Below are positions 26,664 to 37,214 of a DNA stretch of 64,000 bases, piece after piece. Made by a program: the position numbers and the translations under genes. The stretch lies in contig CAVRGT010000004.1 in assembly GCA_963720805.1 (NCBI GenBank), positions 1 to 64,000 on the forward strand, given 5' to 3'. Source of the stretch: VRUE01 sp963720805. Lineage in GTDB: Bacteria; Actinomycetota; Thermoleophilia; Solirubrobacterales; 70-9. The first letter of the stretch is position 1; each line of letters begins with the position of its first letter. The notes under the pieces were generated by a model. It had not been told where the DNA came from, did not search any database, and saw only the letters and a list, made by a program, of their open reading frames with translations.

Positions 26664-27624
26664 TCAGTCGGTGCCTTCGGCCTCGGGGTCGCGCCAGACC
26701 TTCTTGCGCCAGGCGGGTTGATCGCGAAGCGGCGGTCGTGGTGGCGGCGATCGGCTCGAGCGGGATCAGGTGGACGCGGCGGCCGGGGGTGAGGCGGTCG
26801 ATGCGGGGATGCCGGCGGCGTTGCCGGCGTGGCTGCCGCCGGAGACGAGCAGCAGGTGGGTCTCGGGCCCCCAGCCGTTCTGGGCGCGGGCCGACCGCTT
26901 CCTCGGTGTCCTTGAGCGGGCTCGATGCCGGCGTCGGAGCCCCAGTTGACGACGGCCCTGGGCGTGGTTGTAGCCGTCGTGGGAGGAGGCGCGCTCGTCG
27001 ACGTTGCCGTCGGGGCGGATGCGGATCTGGACCCCCTCCCAGTCGTCGCGGTGGTAGCCGCATCTCGCCGACGATCGGGATGCCGCGCAGGGTGGCGGAG
27101 TCGGCGTAGTAGGTCCAGTACTGGATGTAGAGGTTGCCGGCGCGCGAGCCGGAGCAGTCGGCGCCGCGGCTTCGTCTCCGCGGCCTCGTCGGCCCGGCAG
27201 TCGACGACGTGGACGAAGGCGGTGACCGGCAAGCCCGCGTCGGTGCGCCGGACGAAGCCGTGTCGGCGCCGTCGCCGCAAGCCGTGCTGCGGCAGCGCCG
27301 GAAGTCGACCGGCACCGCCCGCGAGCCCTGCTCGAAGAGCGAGCCAGGCATGTGCTCGCCGCACCAGCTTGCCGACTTCGGTCCCGTAGGCCGCGATCAG
27401 CACCGGCTCGTCGCCGCAGCGGTCCGCCAGCGCCGCCGCGCAGAGGATCCGCGAAGCGACCGCCCGCGCCAGCGCCGACCCCGGCACCCGCACCCCGGCC
27501 GCGACCAGCCCCAGCCAGCAGCAGCGAGACGAGCGCCAGCAGCCCCCACCCACTCGACCGTCCCCTGCCCCCGCTCCCCTCGCGCATGGGAGCCAAGCCC
27601 CCGAACCACTTCTCTCCCCCCCAA
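26664..27624 (-). CDS. TadE-adjacent-type membrane/secreted protein (frameshifted), function unknown
   Basis: Reassembled pieces give an N-terminal RGERGQGTVEWVG motif followed by a hydrophobic helix (LALVSLLLAG). This layout is common in actinobacterial Flp/TadE-like envelope proteins. A long external part follows: IAAYGTEVGKLV, VPVDFRRCRSTACGDGAD, LYIQYWTYYADSATLRG and YHRDDWEGVQIRIRPDG, ending WRKKVWRDPEAEGTD at TGA 26664. The Cys, Trp and Tyr content suggests an extracytoplasmic domain. At least five frameshifts make the start (27624 or ATG 27586) unsure. No enzymatic function is assigned. Confidence 0.5.
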
Positions 27625-27774
27625 GCGAAGTTCTTCGCCGGCTGTCGAGCATGATCACCGCGTCCGAGCTTGAGCGACCGAGGCGCGGGCGACCCCTCCG
27701 AGCTGGCGAGCGACCCTCCCACGACCTGCTGCGAACGGCCTGGGGAGGGGTGCCCTACCGCGCAGCCGACTCGC

Positions 27775-29210
27775 CTAGAGGTTCTGAATCTCGGCCGCGA
27801 TGTCCGCCGCCGCCTTCTTGGCGTCGTCGAAGAGCATCGAGGTGTTCGGCTCGTAGAAGAGGTCGTTGTCGATGCCGGCGAAGCCGGGGCTGAGCGAGCG
27901 CTTGATCACGATCACCTGCTGGGCCTGGTCGACTTCGATGATCGGCATGCCGGCGATCGGGCTGTCGGGGTCGTTCTTCGCCGCCGGGTTGGTGACGTCG
28001 TTGGCGCCGACGACGACCGCGACGTCGGTGCGCGGCATCTCGGGGTTGATCTCGTCCATCTCCTTGAGCTGCTCGTAGGGCACGTCGGCCTCGGCGAGCA
28101 GCACGTTCATGTGGCCGGGCATGCGGCCGGCGACCGGGTGGATCGCGTAGCTGACGGTGACGCCGCGCTTCTCCAGCTCGTCGGCGACCTCCTTGATCGC
28201 GTGCTGGGCCTGGGCGACGGCGAGGCCGTAGCCGGGGACGATCACGACCGAGTCGGCGTAGGCGAGCTTGATCGCCGCGTCCTGGGCGCCGATCGAGACG
28301 TGCGGGCGTTCCTCGGTCGACGCCGCCGCCGCCGCCGGACGGGCGCGCCGCCGAAGCCGGCGAAGAGGACGTTGGCGACCGAGCGGTTCATCGCGGTCGC
28401 CATCTCCATCGTCAGGATCGTTCCCGAGGAGCCGACCAGGGTGCCGGCGACGATCAGCGCGACGTTGTCGAGCGCGAAGCCGGCGGCCGCGGCGGAGAGG
28501 CCGGTGAAGGCGTTGAGCAGCGAGATCACGACCGGCATGTCGGCGCCGCCGATCGGCAGCACGACGAGGTTGCCGAGCAGCGCCGCGGCGAGCAGGATCG
28601 CGATGAAGATCGCCTGCGAGGGATCGCCGTTGTTGATCGCGATGTCGACGCAGGCGGCGAGGATGCCGATCAGCAGCACGCCGTTGATCACCTGCTGGCC
28701 GGGCACCGAGAGCGGCTGGGTCGGGATCAGGTCCTGGAGCTTGGCGAAGGCGATGTTCGAGCCCCAGAAGGAGACCGAGCCGACGACCGCGGCGAAGAGG
28801 GTCGGGATCAGCACTTCGAGCGGGATCGAGGCGATCTCGCCGGAGTCGATGCCGCTGATCCCGTGGCGGAGCTCCGACCAGGCGATCAGCGCGACGGCGC
28901 CGCCGCCGACGCCGTTGTAGAGGGCGACCATCTGCGGCATCTCGGTCATCTGCACGCGGATCGAGGCGATCACGCCGACCGCGGTGCCGATCCCGAGGCC
29001 GAGCGCGATCAGGCCCCAGTTGCCGATCCCGTCGAGCAGCAGCGTGGTGACGACGGCGACCGCCATGCCGACGGCGGCGACCAGGTTGCCCTGCTTGGCG
29101 GTGGTCGGGTGGGTGCCGCGCTTGATCCCGATGATGAAGAGCGAGAAGGCGACGATGTAGAGCGCGGTGGCGGCGATGCCACCCGGTTCGAGCACGGCGA
29201 GCAGGCTCAT
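27775..29210 (-). CDS. pntB: PntB, proton-translocating transhydrogenase beta subunit (frameshifted)
   Basis: The N-terminal membrane part (28.3-29.2 kb) has about nine helices including GGADMPVVISLLNAFTGLSA. The C-terminal NADP-binding domain III follows: VIVPGYGLAVAQAQHA, GRMPGHMNVLLAEADVPY, GANDVTNPAA and VIVIKRSLSPGFAGIDN. One frameshift near 28325 separates the parts. With PntA it transfers hydride from NADH to NADP+ driven by the proton gradient. The ATG at 29210 overlaps the preceding pntAb gene by 4 bp. Confidence 0.92.
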
Positions 29211-29524
29211 TTGCCGCCCCCCTTGCCGTCAGCGTCGGCCTTCGGTTTCGGCTTTTTGGAGAACATGCCGAGCATGCGGTCGGTGACCATGAAGCCGCCG
29301 ACGATGTTGATCGTGCCGAAGGCGATCGCGATCGTGCCGATCACGTACTCGAGCGGGTCGTTGGCGTAGCCGACGACGATCAGCCCGCCGAGCATGACGA
29401 TGCCGTGGATCGCGTTGGTCTGCGACATCAGCGGCGTGTGCAGCGTCGTCGGCACCTTCGAGATCACCTCGAAGCCGACGAAGACGGCGAGCACGAAGAT
29501 CGTCATCTCGGTCATCACGCTCAT
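29207..29524 (-). CDS. PntAb, small membrane subunit of transhydrogenase
   Basis: A 105-residue protein with three to four membrane helices (MTIFVLAVFVGFEVISKVP, IHGIVMLGGLIVVGYA, and VIGTIAIAFGTINIVGGF), equal to domain II of E. coli PntA. Three-gene (PntAa/PntAb/PntB) transhydrogenases are known in Rhodospirillum and many actinobacteria. It is coupled to both neighbours by 4-bp overlaps. Confidence 0.92.
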   Translation of the reverse strand: MSVMTEMTIFVLAVFVGFEVISKVPTTLHTPLMSQTNAIHGIVMLGGLIVVGYANDPLEYVIGTIAIAFGTINIVGGFMVTDRMLGMFSKKPKPKADADGKGGGK

Positions 29525-30649
29525 CGGATCCCTTCGCCGCCCTCTCGTTGCTGATCTCGCCGCCGTGGGTGATGCAGGCGGCGGCGACGATGTCGTCCTC
29601 GAAGTCGACGTTCAGCGCGCCCTCCTCGGTGACCAGCAGGCCGAGCAGGTTCTCGAGGTTCTTGGCGTAGAGCTGGGAGGCGGGCCGCGGCATCTCGCTG
29701 GCCAGGTTGCGCGGGCCGATCACCTTGACGCCGTCCTCGACCACGGTCTGGCCGGCCTCGGTCAGCTCGCAGTTGCCGCCGGTCTCGGCGGCGAGGTCGA
29801 CGATCACCGAGCCGGGCTGCCATGCCGCGCACCGCCTCGGCGGTGATCAGCAGCGGCGCCGGGCGTCCCGGGATCGCGGCGGTGGTGACGATCACGTCCT
29901 GCTTGGCGGCGTTCTCGCCGAGCGCGTCGCGCACCTGGGCGTTCTCCTCGTCGGTGAGCGGGCGGGCGTAGCCGCCCTCGCCCTCGGCGTCGGGGATGAA
30001 GTCGAGTTCCAGCGGCCGGCCGCCGAGCGAGGCGATCTGCTCCCAGGCGGCGCGGCGGATGTCGAAGCCGGTGACGATCGCGCCGAGGCGCTTGGCCGTG
30101 GCGACCGCCTGCAGGCCGGCGACGCCGGCGCCGAGCACGAGGACCTTGGCCGGCGGCACGGTGCCGGCGGCGGTGGTCATCATCCCGAAGAAGCGGCCCG
30201 ACTCGCGGGCGGCGATCAGGCTCGCGGCGTAACCGGCGGCGGCGGCCTGCGAGGAGAGCGCGTCCATCGCCTGGGCGCGCGTGGTGCGCGGAATCGCCTC
30301 CATCGCGAAGCTGGTGACGCCGGCCGCGGCCAGCGCCTTGTTGGTCTCGGCGGCGGTCCAGGGCGAGAGGTGGCCGATGAAGACCTGGCTGGAGTTGAGG
30401 CGAGCGATTTCCTCGGCGGAAGGGGCGGCGACGCGAAGGACCACGTCGGCGCCCCACGTAACCTCGCCCTCGACGACCTCGGCGCCCGGCCTCGCTGTAC
30501 TGGGAGTCGGGGTGGCCGGCTTCCTCGCCGGCGCCGCTCTCGACCAGCACCGAGACCTTCTCGTTGGCGGCGAGGGACTTGACGACGTCGGGGACCAGCG
30601 CGACCCGGCGCTCTCCCTCGGCGGTCTCTTTCGGCACTCCGATCTTCAT
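29521..30649 (-). CDS. pntA: PntAa, NAD-binding alpha subunit of transhydrogenase (frameshifted)
   Basis: Starts MKIGVPKETAEGERRVAL, the alanine dehydrogenase/PNT N-terminal domain. SSQVFIGHLSPW and the NAD-binding VLVLGAGVAGLQAVATAKRL follow, then DVIVTTAAIPGRPAPLL and VIVDLAAETGGNCELT near the end. Frameshifts occur near 30488, 29822 and 29545; the most likely end is TGA at 29521, overlapping pntAb (ATGA). It is the first gene of pntAa-pntAb-pntB. Confidence 0.9.
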
Positions 30650-30664
30650 ACGCGGCGCGGAAGG

Positions 30665-31735
30665 TTATGGAATCGGGTGCGGGCGCGTCAGCGCCGTCAG
30701 CGCGGCGAGGCGCTCAAGGGTGTGCAGTTGCTGGCTCCTCTCGGCGTGGACCGGGGAGACGATCAGGCGGTCGATGCCGGCGCCGCGGAAGCGCTCGATC
30801 CGCTCCGCGACTTCGGCCTCGGTGCCGACCAGCGAGGTCGCCTCGACGATCTCGTCGGGCATCGCCTCGAAGGCGCCGGCGCGGTCGCCCTCCTGGAAGC
30901 GGCGCTGCACGTCGTCGGCGACCTCGCCGAAACCGAAGCGGTGGGCGAGGTCGACGTAGAAGTTGGTTTTGCGGCTGCCCATGCCGCCGAAGTAGAGGAC
31001 GAGCCCGGCCTTGACCACGGCCTTGGCCGCCTCGAGGTCGCCGTCGATCGCGACCTGCAGCGAGGGCGAGACCTCGAGGTCGGAGCGCTGGCGGCCGCCC
31101 TTGGCGAAGCCCGCCTCGAGGTGCTCGCCCCAGGTCGCCTCGAAGGCGTCGACGCTGAAGAAGATCGGGATCCAGCCGTCGCAGATCTCGGCCGCCATCT
31201 CGACCGACTTGCGGCCGATCGCGCCGACGAAGACCGGGATCTCGTTGCGCTCGGGGTGGAAGTTGAGCTTCAGCGGCTTGCCCTCGCCGCCCGGCAGCGG
31301 CAGCTGGTAGTGCTCGCCCTGGTGGTCGACCTTGTCCTCGCGGGCGATGATCTCGCGCACGACTTCGATGTACTCGCGGGTGCGGCCCCAGGGCTTGGAG
31401 TAGGGGACGCCGTACCAGCCTTCGGAGACCTGCGGGCCGGAGGGGCCGAAGCCGAAGAGGAAGCGGCCGCCGGAGAGCTTGTCGATCGTCGCCCCGGCCA
31501 TCGCCGCGGCGGCGGGCGGGCGGGCGGGCACCTGCATGATCGCGGCGCCGAGCTTGATCGTCGTCGTCTGCGGCGCCAGCCAGGCGAGCACGCTGACCAC
31601 GTCGGAGCCGTAGGACTCGGCCACCCAGACCGACTCGAAGCCGGCGCTCTCGGCGGCCTGGACGACCTCGAGCGCGTCCTCTCCGGCCGGGCCGATGCCC
31701 CAGTAGCCAAGGTTCAGTCCGAGCTTCAGAGCCAT
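30665..31735 (-). CDS. LLM-class F420-dependent oxidoreductase
   Basis: An intact 356-residue luciferase-like monooxygenase-family protein: LGLNLGYWGIGPAGEDALE, FESVWVAESYGSDVVSVLAWL, LSGGRFLFGFGPSGPQVSEG and IPVFVGAIGRKSVEMAAEIC. These match the actinobacterial F420-dependent LLM family. The substrate is unknown. It lies downstream of and divergent from the P-type ATPase; the pnt operon follows 15 bp after its stop. Confidence 0.9.
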   Translation of the reverse strand: MALKLGLNLGYWGIGPAGEDALEVVQAAESAGFESVWVAESYGSDVVSVLAWLAPQTTTIKLGAAIMQVPARPPAAAAMAGATIDKLSGGRFLFGFGPSGPQVSEGWYGVPYSKPWGRTREYIEVVREIIAREDKVDHQGEHYQLPLPGGEGKPLKLNFHPERNEIPVFVGAIGRKSVEMAAEICDGWIPIFFSVDAFEATWGEHLEAGFAKGGRQRSDLEVSPSLQVAIDGDLEAAKAVVKAGLVLYFGGMGSRKTNFYVDLAHRFGFGEVADDVQRRFQEGDRAGAFEAMPDEIVEATSLVGTEAEVAERIERFRGAGIDRLIVSPVHAERSQQLHTLERLAALTALTRPHPIP

Positions 31736-31764
31736 CCGGCGCTCACCCTATTGAATAGGGCCCG

Positions 31765-34176
31765 ATGAGCGAACGCGGCGATCGAGCAGGGCCTCTCCAG
31801 CGCCACCGCGGCGAAGCGGCTGCGCGAGCTCGGCCCGCCGCCGGAGAACTCCTCGCGCTCGACCTCCAGCATCGTCGCCGGCAACGTCTTCACCCTCTTC
31901 AACGCGATCATCGGCGCCTTCTTCGTGCTCGACCTCGGCGCTCGGCCTCTACGCCGACTCGATCTTCGGCCTGATCGCGGTGGTCAACTCCTACATCGGC
32001 ATCCGCCAGGAGCTGAAGGCGAAGCGCACCCTCGACGAGCTGGCGGTGCTGGTCGCGCCCCACGCCAAGGTCGTCCGCGACGGCGCCACGGCGAGCCTGC
32101 TGGCCGAGGAGATCGTGCCGGGCGACCTGATCGCAAGTCGCGCCCGGCGACCAGCTCGTCGCCGACGGCGAGGTGGGCGGCTCGCGCGGGATGACCCTCG
32201 ACGAGTCGATGCTGACCGGCGAGGCCGACGGCGTCCGCAAGAGGCGCGGCGACCGGGCGCTCTCGGGCTCCTTCTGCATCAGCGGCTCCGGCTAGCTACA
32301 GGGTCGACGCGGTGCGCGAGGACAGCTACGCCGGCAAGCTCGCCGGCGAGGCACGCGCCTTCCGCCACCCGCCCTCGCCGCTGCAGGGGGAGGTCAACCG
32401 GGTGATCGTCGCCTGCGTCTACGCGATGGTGCCGCTGGCGATCCTGCTGATCCTCACCCTGAAGCTGCGCAACACCGGGATCGAAGAGGCGGCGCAGACC
32501 GCCACCGCCGGCCTGGTCACACTGGTGCCCGAGGGCCTGGTGCTGCTGATGAGCGTCACCTTCGCCGTCGCCGCGGTGCGGCTGGCGAAAAAGGACACGC
32601 TGGTCCAGCAGATGAGCGCCACCGAGAGCCTCGCCGCGGTCGACACGATCTGCGTCGACAAGACCGGCACCCTGACCGACGGCGAGCTGCGCCTGGTCGG
32701 CGTCGAGGTGGCCGAGGGCGTCGACACCAGCGCCGCCCACGCCGCGCTCGGCCGTTTCGCCGCCAGCGCCGGCGATCGCAACCGCACCCTGGAGGCGATC
32801 GGCGAACGCTTCCCCGGCGAGGCGGGCCAGGTCTCCGGCGAGGTCCCCTTCTCCTCGGAGTGGAAGTGGAGCGGGCTGCGAATCGGCTCGGCCAGCTACG
32901 TGCTCGGCGCGCCGGACGTGCTCGGCGCCGCGGGCGCGCTGGCCCTCCCCCCGGCCTCGCCCGGGTGCTCGAGCGCGAGACCGCGGCCGGGCGCCGCGTC
33001 GTCGCCTTCGCCGAAACCAGCGAGCCACTGCCGACCAACCCGGCTGAGCAGCCGCCGCCGCGGCTGGCCCCCGTCGCCCTGGTCGTGCTGGAGGAGACGC
33101 TGCGGCCCGACGCGGCGGAAACCGTCGCCATGATGCGCGAGGAAGACGTCGACCTGAAGCTGATCTCCGGCGACGCCCGGGCCACCGTCACCGCGGTCGC
33201 CGCGGCGGTCGGCGTGCCCGAGGACGCCGGTGTGATCGAGGGACACGAGCTGCCCGAAGACCCGGAGGAGCTCGCCGCGGTCGCGCAACGCAACACCGTC
33301 TTCTGCCGGATCAAGCCCGAACAGAAGCGCGACTTGGTCGCCGCCCTGGCCGCCTCGGGCCGCTACGCGGCGATGATCGGCGACGGCGTCAACGACGTGC
33401 CGGCGCTGAAGCGGGCGCGGATGGCGGTGGCGATGGGCTCCGGCGCCCAGGTGACAAAGGGGGTCGCCGACGTGGTCCTGCTCAAGGACGAGTTCGCCCG
33501 CCTGCCGGAGGCGGTCGGCGAGGGCCGGCGGATCGCCCGCAACATCCACCGGCTCGGCCGCCTCTACCTGACCAAGACGGTCTACGCGGCGGCGCTGATC
33601 CTGCTCGTCGCGATCCCCGGCTGGGCCTTCCCCTTCCTCCCCCGCCACCTCACCCTGGCCGCCTTCCTGACTATCGGCATCCCCTCCTTCGTCCTCGCCC
33701 TGGCGCCCTCCGACGGACCGCTTTACCGTGGCCGCCTGCTGCGGGCGCTGGCCGCCTTCGCCGTCCCGGCGGGGCTGGCGACGGCGCTCGGCTCGATCCT
33801 CTCCTTCTTCCTCGTCGACACCGTCTTCGGCGGCAGCCTCGAGGCGGGGCGCACCGCGGCGACGACGACCCTGATCGTGCTCGGCCTCAGCTTCGTACTG
33901 CTGCTCGAGCGCGGCCCCGGCCGCGAGCACATCGCGATCCAGAGCTACATGCTGGCGATGGTGGCCGGCCTCGGCGCCCTCTACGCGGGGATCCTCGCGA
34001 TCGGTCCCCTGCGCGACTTCTTCGAAATGGAGCTGCTCAGCTCCGCCCAGTGGTTCCTCGCCCTCGTCTCGGCGGCTGTGGGCTTGACGATCGCCAGCGT
34101 TCTTTGGAAGCTGCCGCTGATCGAAGGGTGGGAAGCGGCGCCCGATTCGACCGCTGTCCATGGCGACGGCACCTGA
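31765..34176 (+). CDS. CtpE-like P-type cation ATPase (frameshifted in the 5' third)
   Basis: A protein of about 800 residues. N-terminal region GNVFTLFNAIIGAFFVL and NSYIGIRQELKAKRTLDELAV, actuator motif LDESMLTGEAD, phosphorylation site VDTICVDKTGTLTDGE, hinge MIGDGVNDVPALKRARM, and six C-terminal membrane helices. This arrangement matches mycobacterial CtpE, reported as a calcium transporter; the ion here is inferred. Extra bases occur near 31793, 31938, 32134, 32292 (one creates a TAG) and 32955. From 33000 on it is clean. It ends inside a long perfect stem shared with the convergent gene. Confidence 0.87.
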
Positions 34177-34243
34177 GGCCCGCCGGGGGTCCCTCCCCAG
34201 GCCGCTTCGCGGGAGTTCCTGGGGAGGGACCCCCGGCGGGCCT
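34176..34243. terminator. 26-bp perfect stem between convergent genes
   Basis: The arms 34176-34201 and 34218-34243 are exact complements (AGGCCCGCCGGGGG...) around a 16-nt loop, with the stop of each convergent gene at its edge. There is no T-tract. It may be a bidirectional terminator or an inserted palindrome; the stem is much longer than usual. Confidence 0.6.
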
Positions 34244-34694
34244 AACGCGGCGGCAGGACGAACTGGGAGACGATCAGGTTGGCGGCTAGCTTCGGCTTGG
34301 TCTCCTCGCGCAGGCGCTCGATCTTGACCTCGATCACGACCGTGCTCTTGCCGGCGTGAAGCGGCGTGGCGACGGCGACGATCTCATCGCCGGGGAGGCC
34401 GGCGGAGAACACGTTGAGCTTGAGCTCAATCGTGGTGAAATTGTGAGCCGGGGGAATGTTGCGGAAGGTCGCCCAGGCGGCGACGGTGTCGCCGAGCGCG
34501 GTCCAGACGCCGCCGTGGACGTAACCGCCGGGGTGCAGGTGGCGCTGGTCGACGACGATGCGGCCGCTGGCAAAGGAGTCCTCGATCTCGATCGGCTCGA
34601 TGCCGAGATCGCCGGGGAAGCTGCCACCGATGAAGCCACGCACGTTCTCGGGAGTGAAGAAGGACCCGTCCGGCGTTGCCGCGCGCTCGCTCAT
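34242..34694 (-). CDS. PaaI-like hotdog thioesterase
   Basis: A 150-residue hotdog-fold protein with VDQRHLHPGGYVHGGVWTALGDTVAAWA, carrying the HGG-type helix of the PaaI/4-hydroxybenzoyl-CoA thioesterase family, and the end ERLREETKPKLAANLIVSQF. It probably hydrolyses an acyl-CoA. The ATG overlaps the stop of the upstream monooxygenase gene (ATGA), forming a crotonase-monooxygenase-thioesterase operon that looks like degradation of a cyclic or aromatic acid. Confidence 0.85.
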   Translation of the reverse strand: MSERAATPDGSFFTPENVRGFIGGSFPGDLGIEPIEIEDSFASGRIVVDQRHLHPGGYVHGGVWTALGDTVAAWATFRNIPPAHNFTTIELKLNVFSAGLPGDEIVAVATPLHAGKSTVVIEVKIERLREETKPKLAANLIVSQFVLPPR

Positions 34695-36148
34695 CGCGTC
34701 TCCGTCGTCTCGTAGGCGCCCGGGGCGAGGCGCTCGGTGCGGCGCCTGTAGGTGCTCCAGATCCAGGGCCAGTTGCTCGGATCGTTGCCGTTCTCGTCGA
34801 CGTACCAGTTGCTGCAGCCGCTGTGCCAGACCGTTTTCGCCAGGGCGGCGCGCAGCTCTCGATCGAAGTCCTCGGCGGCCTCGGGCCTGATCTCGATCCG
34901 CGCTGCCCGCGCGCTCTCCATCTCGCGCAGGGCGGCCAGTACGTGGCCGATGCCGCACTCGAGCGTGTTGACAACCGAGCCGCTGCCGCCATTTGTGTTC
35001 GGCCCGTAGAGCAGGAACATGTTGGGGAAGCTCGGCACGCTGAGGCCGAGGTAGGCGCGCGCTATCTCCCCCCACTCCTCCTCCAGCGTACGGCCACCCC
35101 GGCCGCTGATCTCCATTGGCGCGACGAAGTCGTGCGAGGCGAAACCGGTGGCGAGGACGATCACATCGGCGGGGCGCTCGACTCCGCTCGCGTCGCGGAT
35201 TCCAGTTGGAGTGACCGCCCCGATTCGCTCCGCCACCAGATCGACGTTGGGCTCGGTCAGGGTCGGGTACCACTCGTCGGTGAGCATGATCCGCTTGCAG
35301 CCGAACTCATCGCTCGGCGTCACCTTGCGGCGCAACTCGGGGTCGGCGATCGCCGAGTTGATCTGCCGACGCCCGACGGCGCGCAGCGCCGGCAGCAGCC
35401 AGCGCTTCTGGGTCAGGGCCGCGGCGGCGAACTCCTGGAAGGCGAAAACCGAGGCTCGGTCGAGGCGGCGCAGCGCGGGGACGCGGCGGAAGAGCGCCTG
35501 CGCCCGCGCCGAGTACTCGAAGTCCATCTTCGGCAGGGTCCAGCCGGGCGAGCGCTGGTAGACGTCGAGCCGGCCGACTTCGGGCTGGATCGCGGGCACG
35601 ACCTGGATCGCGCTGCAGCCGCTGCCGACCACGGCAACGCGCTTGCCACTGAGGTCGACGTCATGGCGCCACTCGGCGGTGTGGAAGGCCGGGCCTTCGA
35701 AGCTCTCCAGCCCCTCGATCGGCGGCACGGTCGGAACCGAGAGCTGGCCGCAGGCGGTGATCAGAAGGTCGGCCTCGTGCGGCCCGGCGCTCGTCTCCAG
35801 CAGCCACTTGCCGCGCTCCTCCTCCCAGAGCGCGCTCTTCACCTCGGTCCCGGTGCGGACGCTGTCGAGCACGCCGAAGCGCCGCGCCACCCCTTCCACG
35901 TACGCCTGAATCTCCACCTGGGGGGCGTAACGGCGCGACCAACTGTTGGGGGCGAACGAGTACTCGTAGAGGTGCGAGGGGATGTCGCAGGCGGCGCCGG
36001 GGTAGGTGTTGTGCTGCCAGACCCCTCCGACCCGCTCGCCCTTCTCGAAGACGGTGACTTCCTCGTAGCCCTCGCGCTTCAGCATCACCGCGGCGCCGAC
36101 GCCACCGAAGCCGCCGCCGACGATCGCGATCGAGGGTCGCTCGCTCAA
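34691..36148 (-). CDS. flavin monooxygenase of the Baeyer-Villiger type
   Basis: A 485-residue protein with the FAD site IAIVGGGFGGVGAAVMLK, the BVMO-type fingerprint FEGPAFHTAEWRHDVDL, and the NADP site VAVVGSGCSAIQVVPAI. It inserts oxygen next to a ketone in this family; the substrate is unknown. The start is TTG at 36148, overlapping the crotonase stop (TTGA); longer upstream reading is antisense-like shadow. It sits between a crotonase and a thioesterase in one operon. Confidence 0.9.
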   Translation of the reverse strand: MSERPSIAIVGGGFGGVGAAVMLKREGYEEVTVFEKGERVGGVWQHNTYPGAACDIPSHLYEYSFAPNSWSRRYAPQVEIQAYVEGVARRFGVLDSVRTGTEVKSALWEEERGKWLLETSAGPHEADLLITACGQLSVPTVPPIEGLESFEGPAFHTAEWRHDVDLSGKRVAVVGSGCSAIQVVPAIQPEVGRLDVYQRSPGWTLPKMDFEYSARAQALFRRVPALRRLDRASVFAFQEFAAAALTQKRWLLPALRAVGRRQINSAIADPELRRKVTPSDEFGCKRIMLTDEWYPTLTEPNVDLVAERIGAVTPTGIRDASGVERPADVIVLATGFASHDFVAPMEISGRGGRTLEEEWGEIARAYLGLSVPSFPNMFLLYGPNTNGGSGSVVNTLECGIGHVLAALREMESARAARIEIRPEAAEDFDRELRAALAKTVWHSGCSNWYVDENGNDPSNWPWIWSTYRRRTERLAPGAYETTETR

Positions 36149-37059
36149 AGCCCGAATCCCTCCAACCCGTAATCGCCAAACGGCTCGTCGCGCTCGCGCA
36201 CGGCCTCTTTGAAGCCCCCTTCGGCGGCGCGGCGGACGAAGCCGTGGCCCTCCTCGGTGTGGCGGGCGACGCCGTCGAAGAAGGTGCCGAGCAGCTGGGT
36301 CTGGTGCAGGCCCTGGGCGTAGAGGCTCTGGTTGACCAGCATCTTCATCATCACCAGCTGGTTGATCGGCATCTGCGCCACCCGCCCGAGCAGCCGCTCG
36401 AAGCGCTCGTCGAGCTCGGCCGCCGGAGCCGCCTCGGTCGCCAGGCCCCACTCCTCGGCCTCGGCACCGGTCAGCGAGTCGCCGGTGAGCAGCAGCCGCT
36501 TGGCCCGCATCGGCCCGACCCGCGAGGCCCACATCGCCGTCGTCGGCGAACCCCAGACGCGCGCCGGCGGGTAACCGATCTTGGCGTCATCGGCGATCAC
36601 CAAGAGGTCCGAGCAGAGCGCCATGTCGGTGCCGCCGGCGACGCAGTAGCCGTGGACCTTGCAGAGCACCGGCTTTTCGGAGTGAAAGAGGCTCATGAAG
36701 CCGCGCACGTTGCGCCACATGAACTGGAAGTCGGTGACCGGGTCCCAGTTGGACTCGGGCATGTGATTGGCCCCGATCACAGCCGGGTCGAGCGGCGACC
36801 CCGCCGGCGCCTCCACCCCACCGAGCTCGCTCATGTCCCCCTCGGCCGACGCGACCAGGTCATAGCCGCCGCAGAACCCCGTGCCGTTGCCGGCCAAGGC
36901 GATGACGTGCACCTCTGGGTCAAGATTGGCCCGCTCGACACAGGCCGCCAGCTCAGTTGGCATCCGCGGCGTAATCCCGTTGCCACGGTCCGGCCGGTTC
37001 AGGGTCATCCGGGCGACCGGACCGTCGGTCTCATAGGTGAGCGTCGTGGGACCCGCCAT
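36145..37059 (-). CDS. crotonase/enoyl-CoA hydratase-family protein
   Basis: A 304-residue protein with VARMTLNRPDRGNGI, oxyanion-hole segments IALAGNGTGFCGGYDLVAS and VHGYCVAGGTDMALCSDLLV, and a long C-terminal helix cluster. It acts on a CoA thioester as hydratase, isomerase or ring-cleavage enzyme. It is the first gene of the crotonase-monooxygenase-thioesterase operon. The ATG at 37059 gives a standard N-terminus. A 155-bp AT-rich promoter region separates it from the divergent AbiE-like gene. Confidence 0.9.
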   Translation of the reverse strand: MAGPTTLTYETDGPVARMTLNRPDRGNGITPRMPTELAACVERANLDPEVHVIALAGNGTGFCGGYDLVASAEGDMSELGGVEAPAGSPLDPAVIGANHMPESNWDPVTDFQFMWRNVRGFMSLFHSEKPVLCKVHGYCVAGGTDMALCSDLLVIADDAKIGYPPARVWGSPTTAMWASRVGPMRAKRLLLTGDSLTGAEAEEWGLATEAAPAAELDERFERLLGRVAQMPINQLVMMKMLVNQSLYAQGLHQTQLLGTFFDGVARHTEEGHGFVRRAAEGGFKEAVRERDEPFGDYGLEGFGL

Positions 37060-37151
37060 AGTCGCAGCGAGCCTACCGTCCTCGAAATGGTCCCCGCTGG
37101 CGGCTCCAACTTTGTCCAGAGGCGTAATCGGTTTGATTTTCCTTTTATCGC

Positions 37152-37184
37152 CTATTTGCTTTGACAGCAAAGAATGACAAATAG
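37152..37184. promoter_or_regulatory. nested inverted repeat, operator candidate for the AbiE-like operon
   Basis: CTATTTG (37152-37158) pairs with CAAATAG (37178-37184) and inside them CTTTG with CAAAG, in a markedly AT-rich patch 30 bp before the ATG at 37215. AbiEi antitoxins are known to repress their own operon by binding inverted repeats, so this is the expected site. It also faces the divergent crotonase operon. Confidence 0.55.
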
Positions 37185-37214
37185 AGAAGTATTTCTGCTA
37201 TTTTCAATCTTGCT

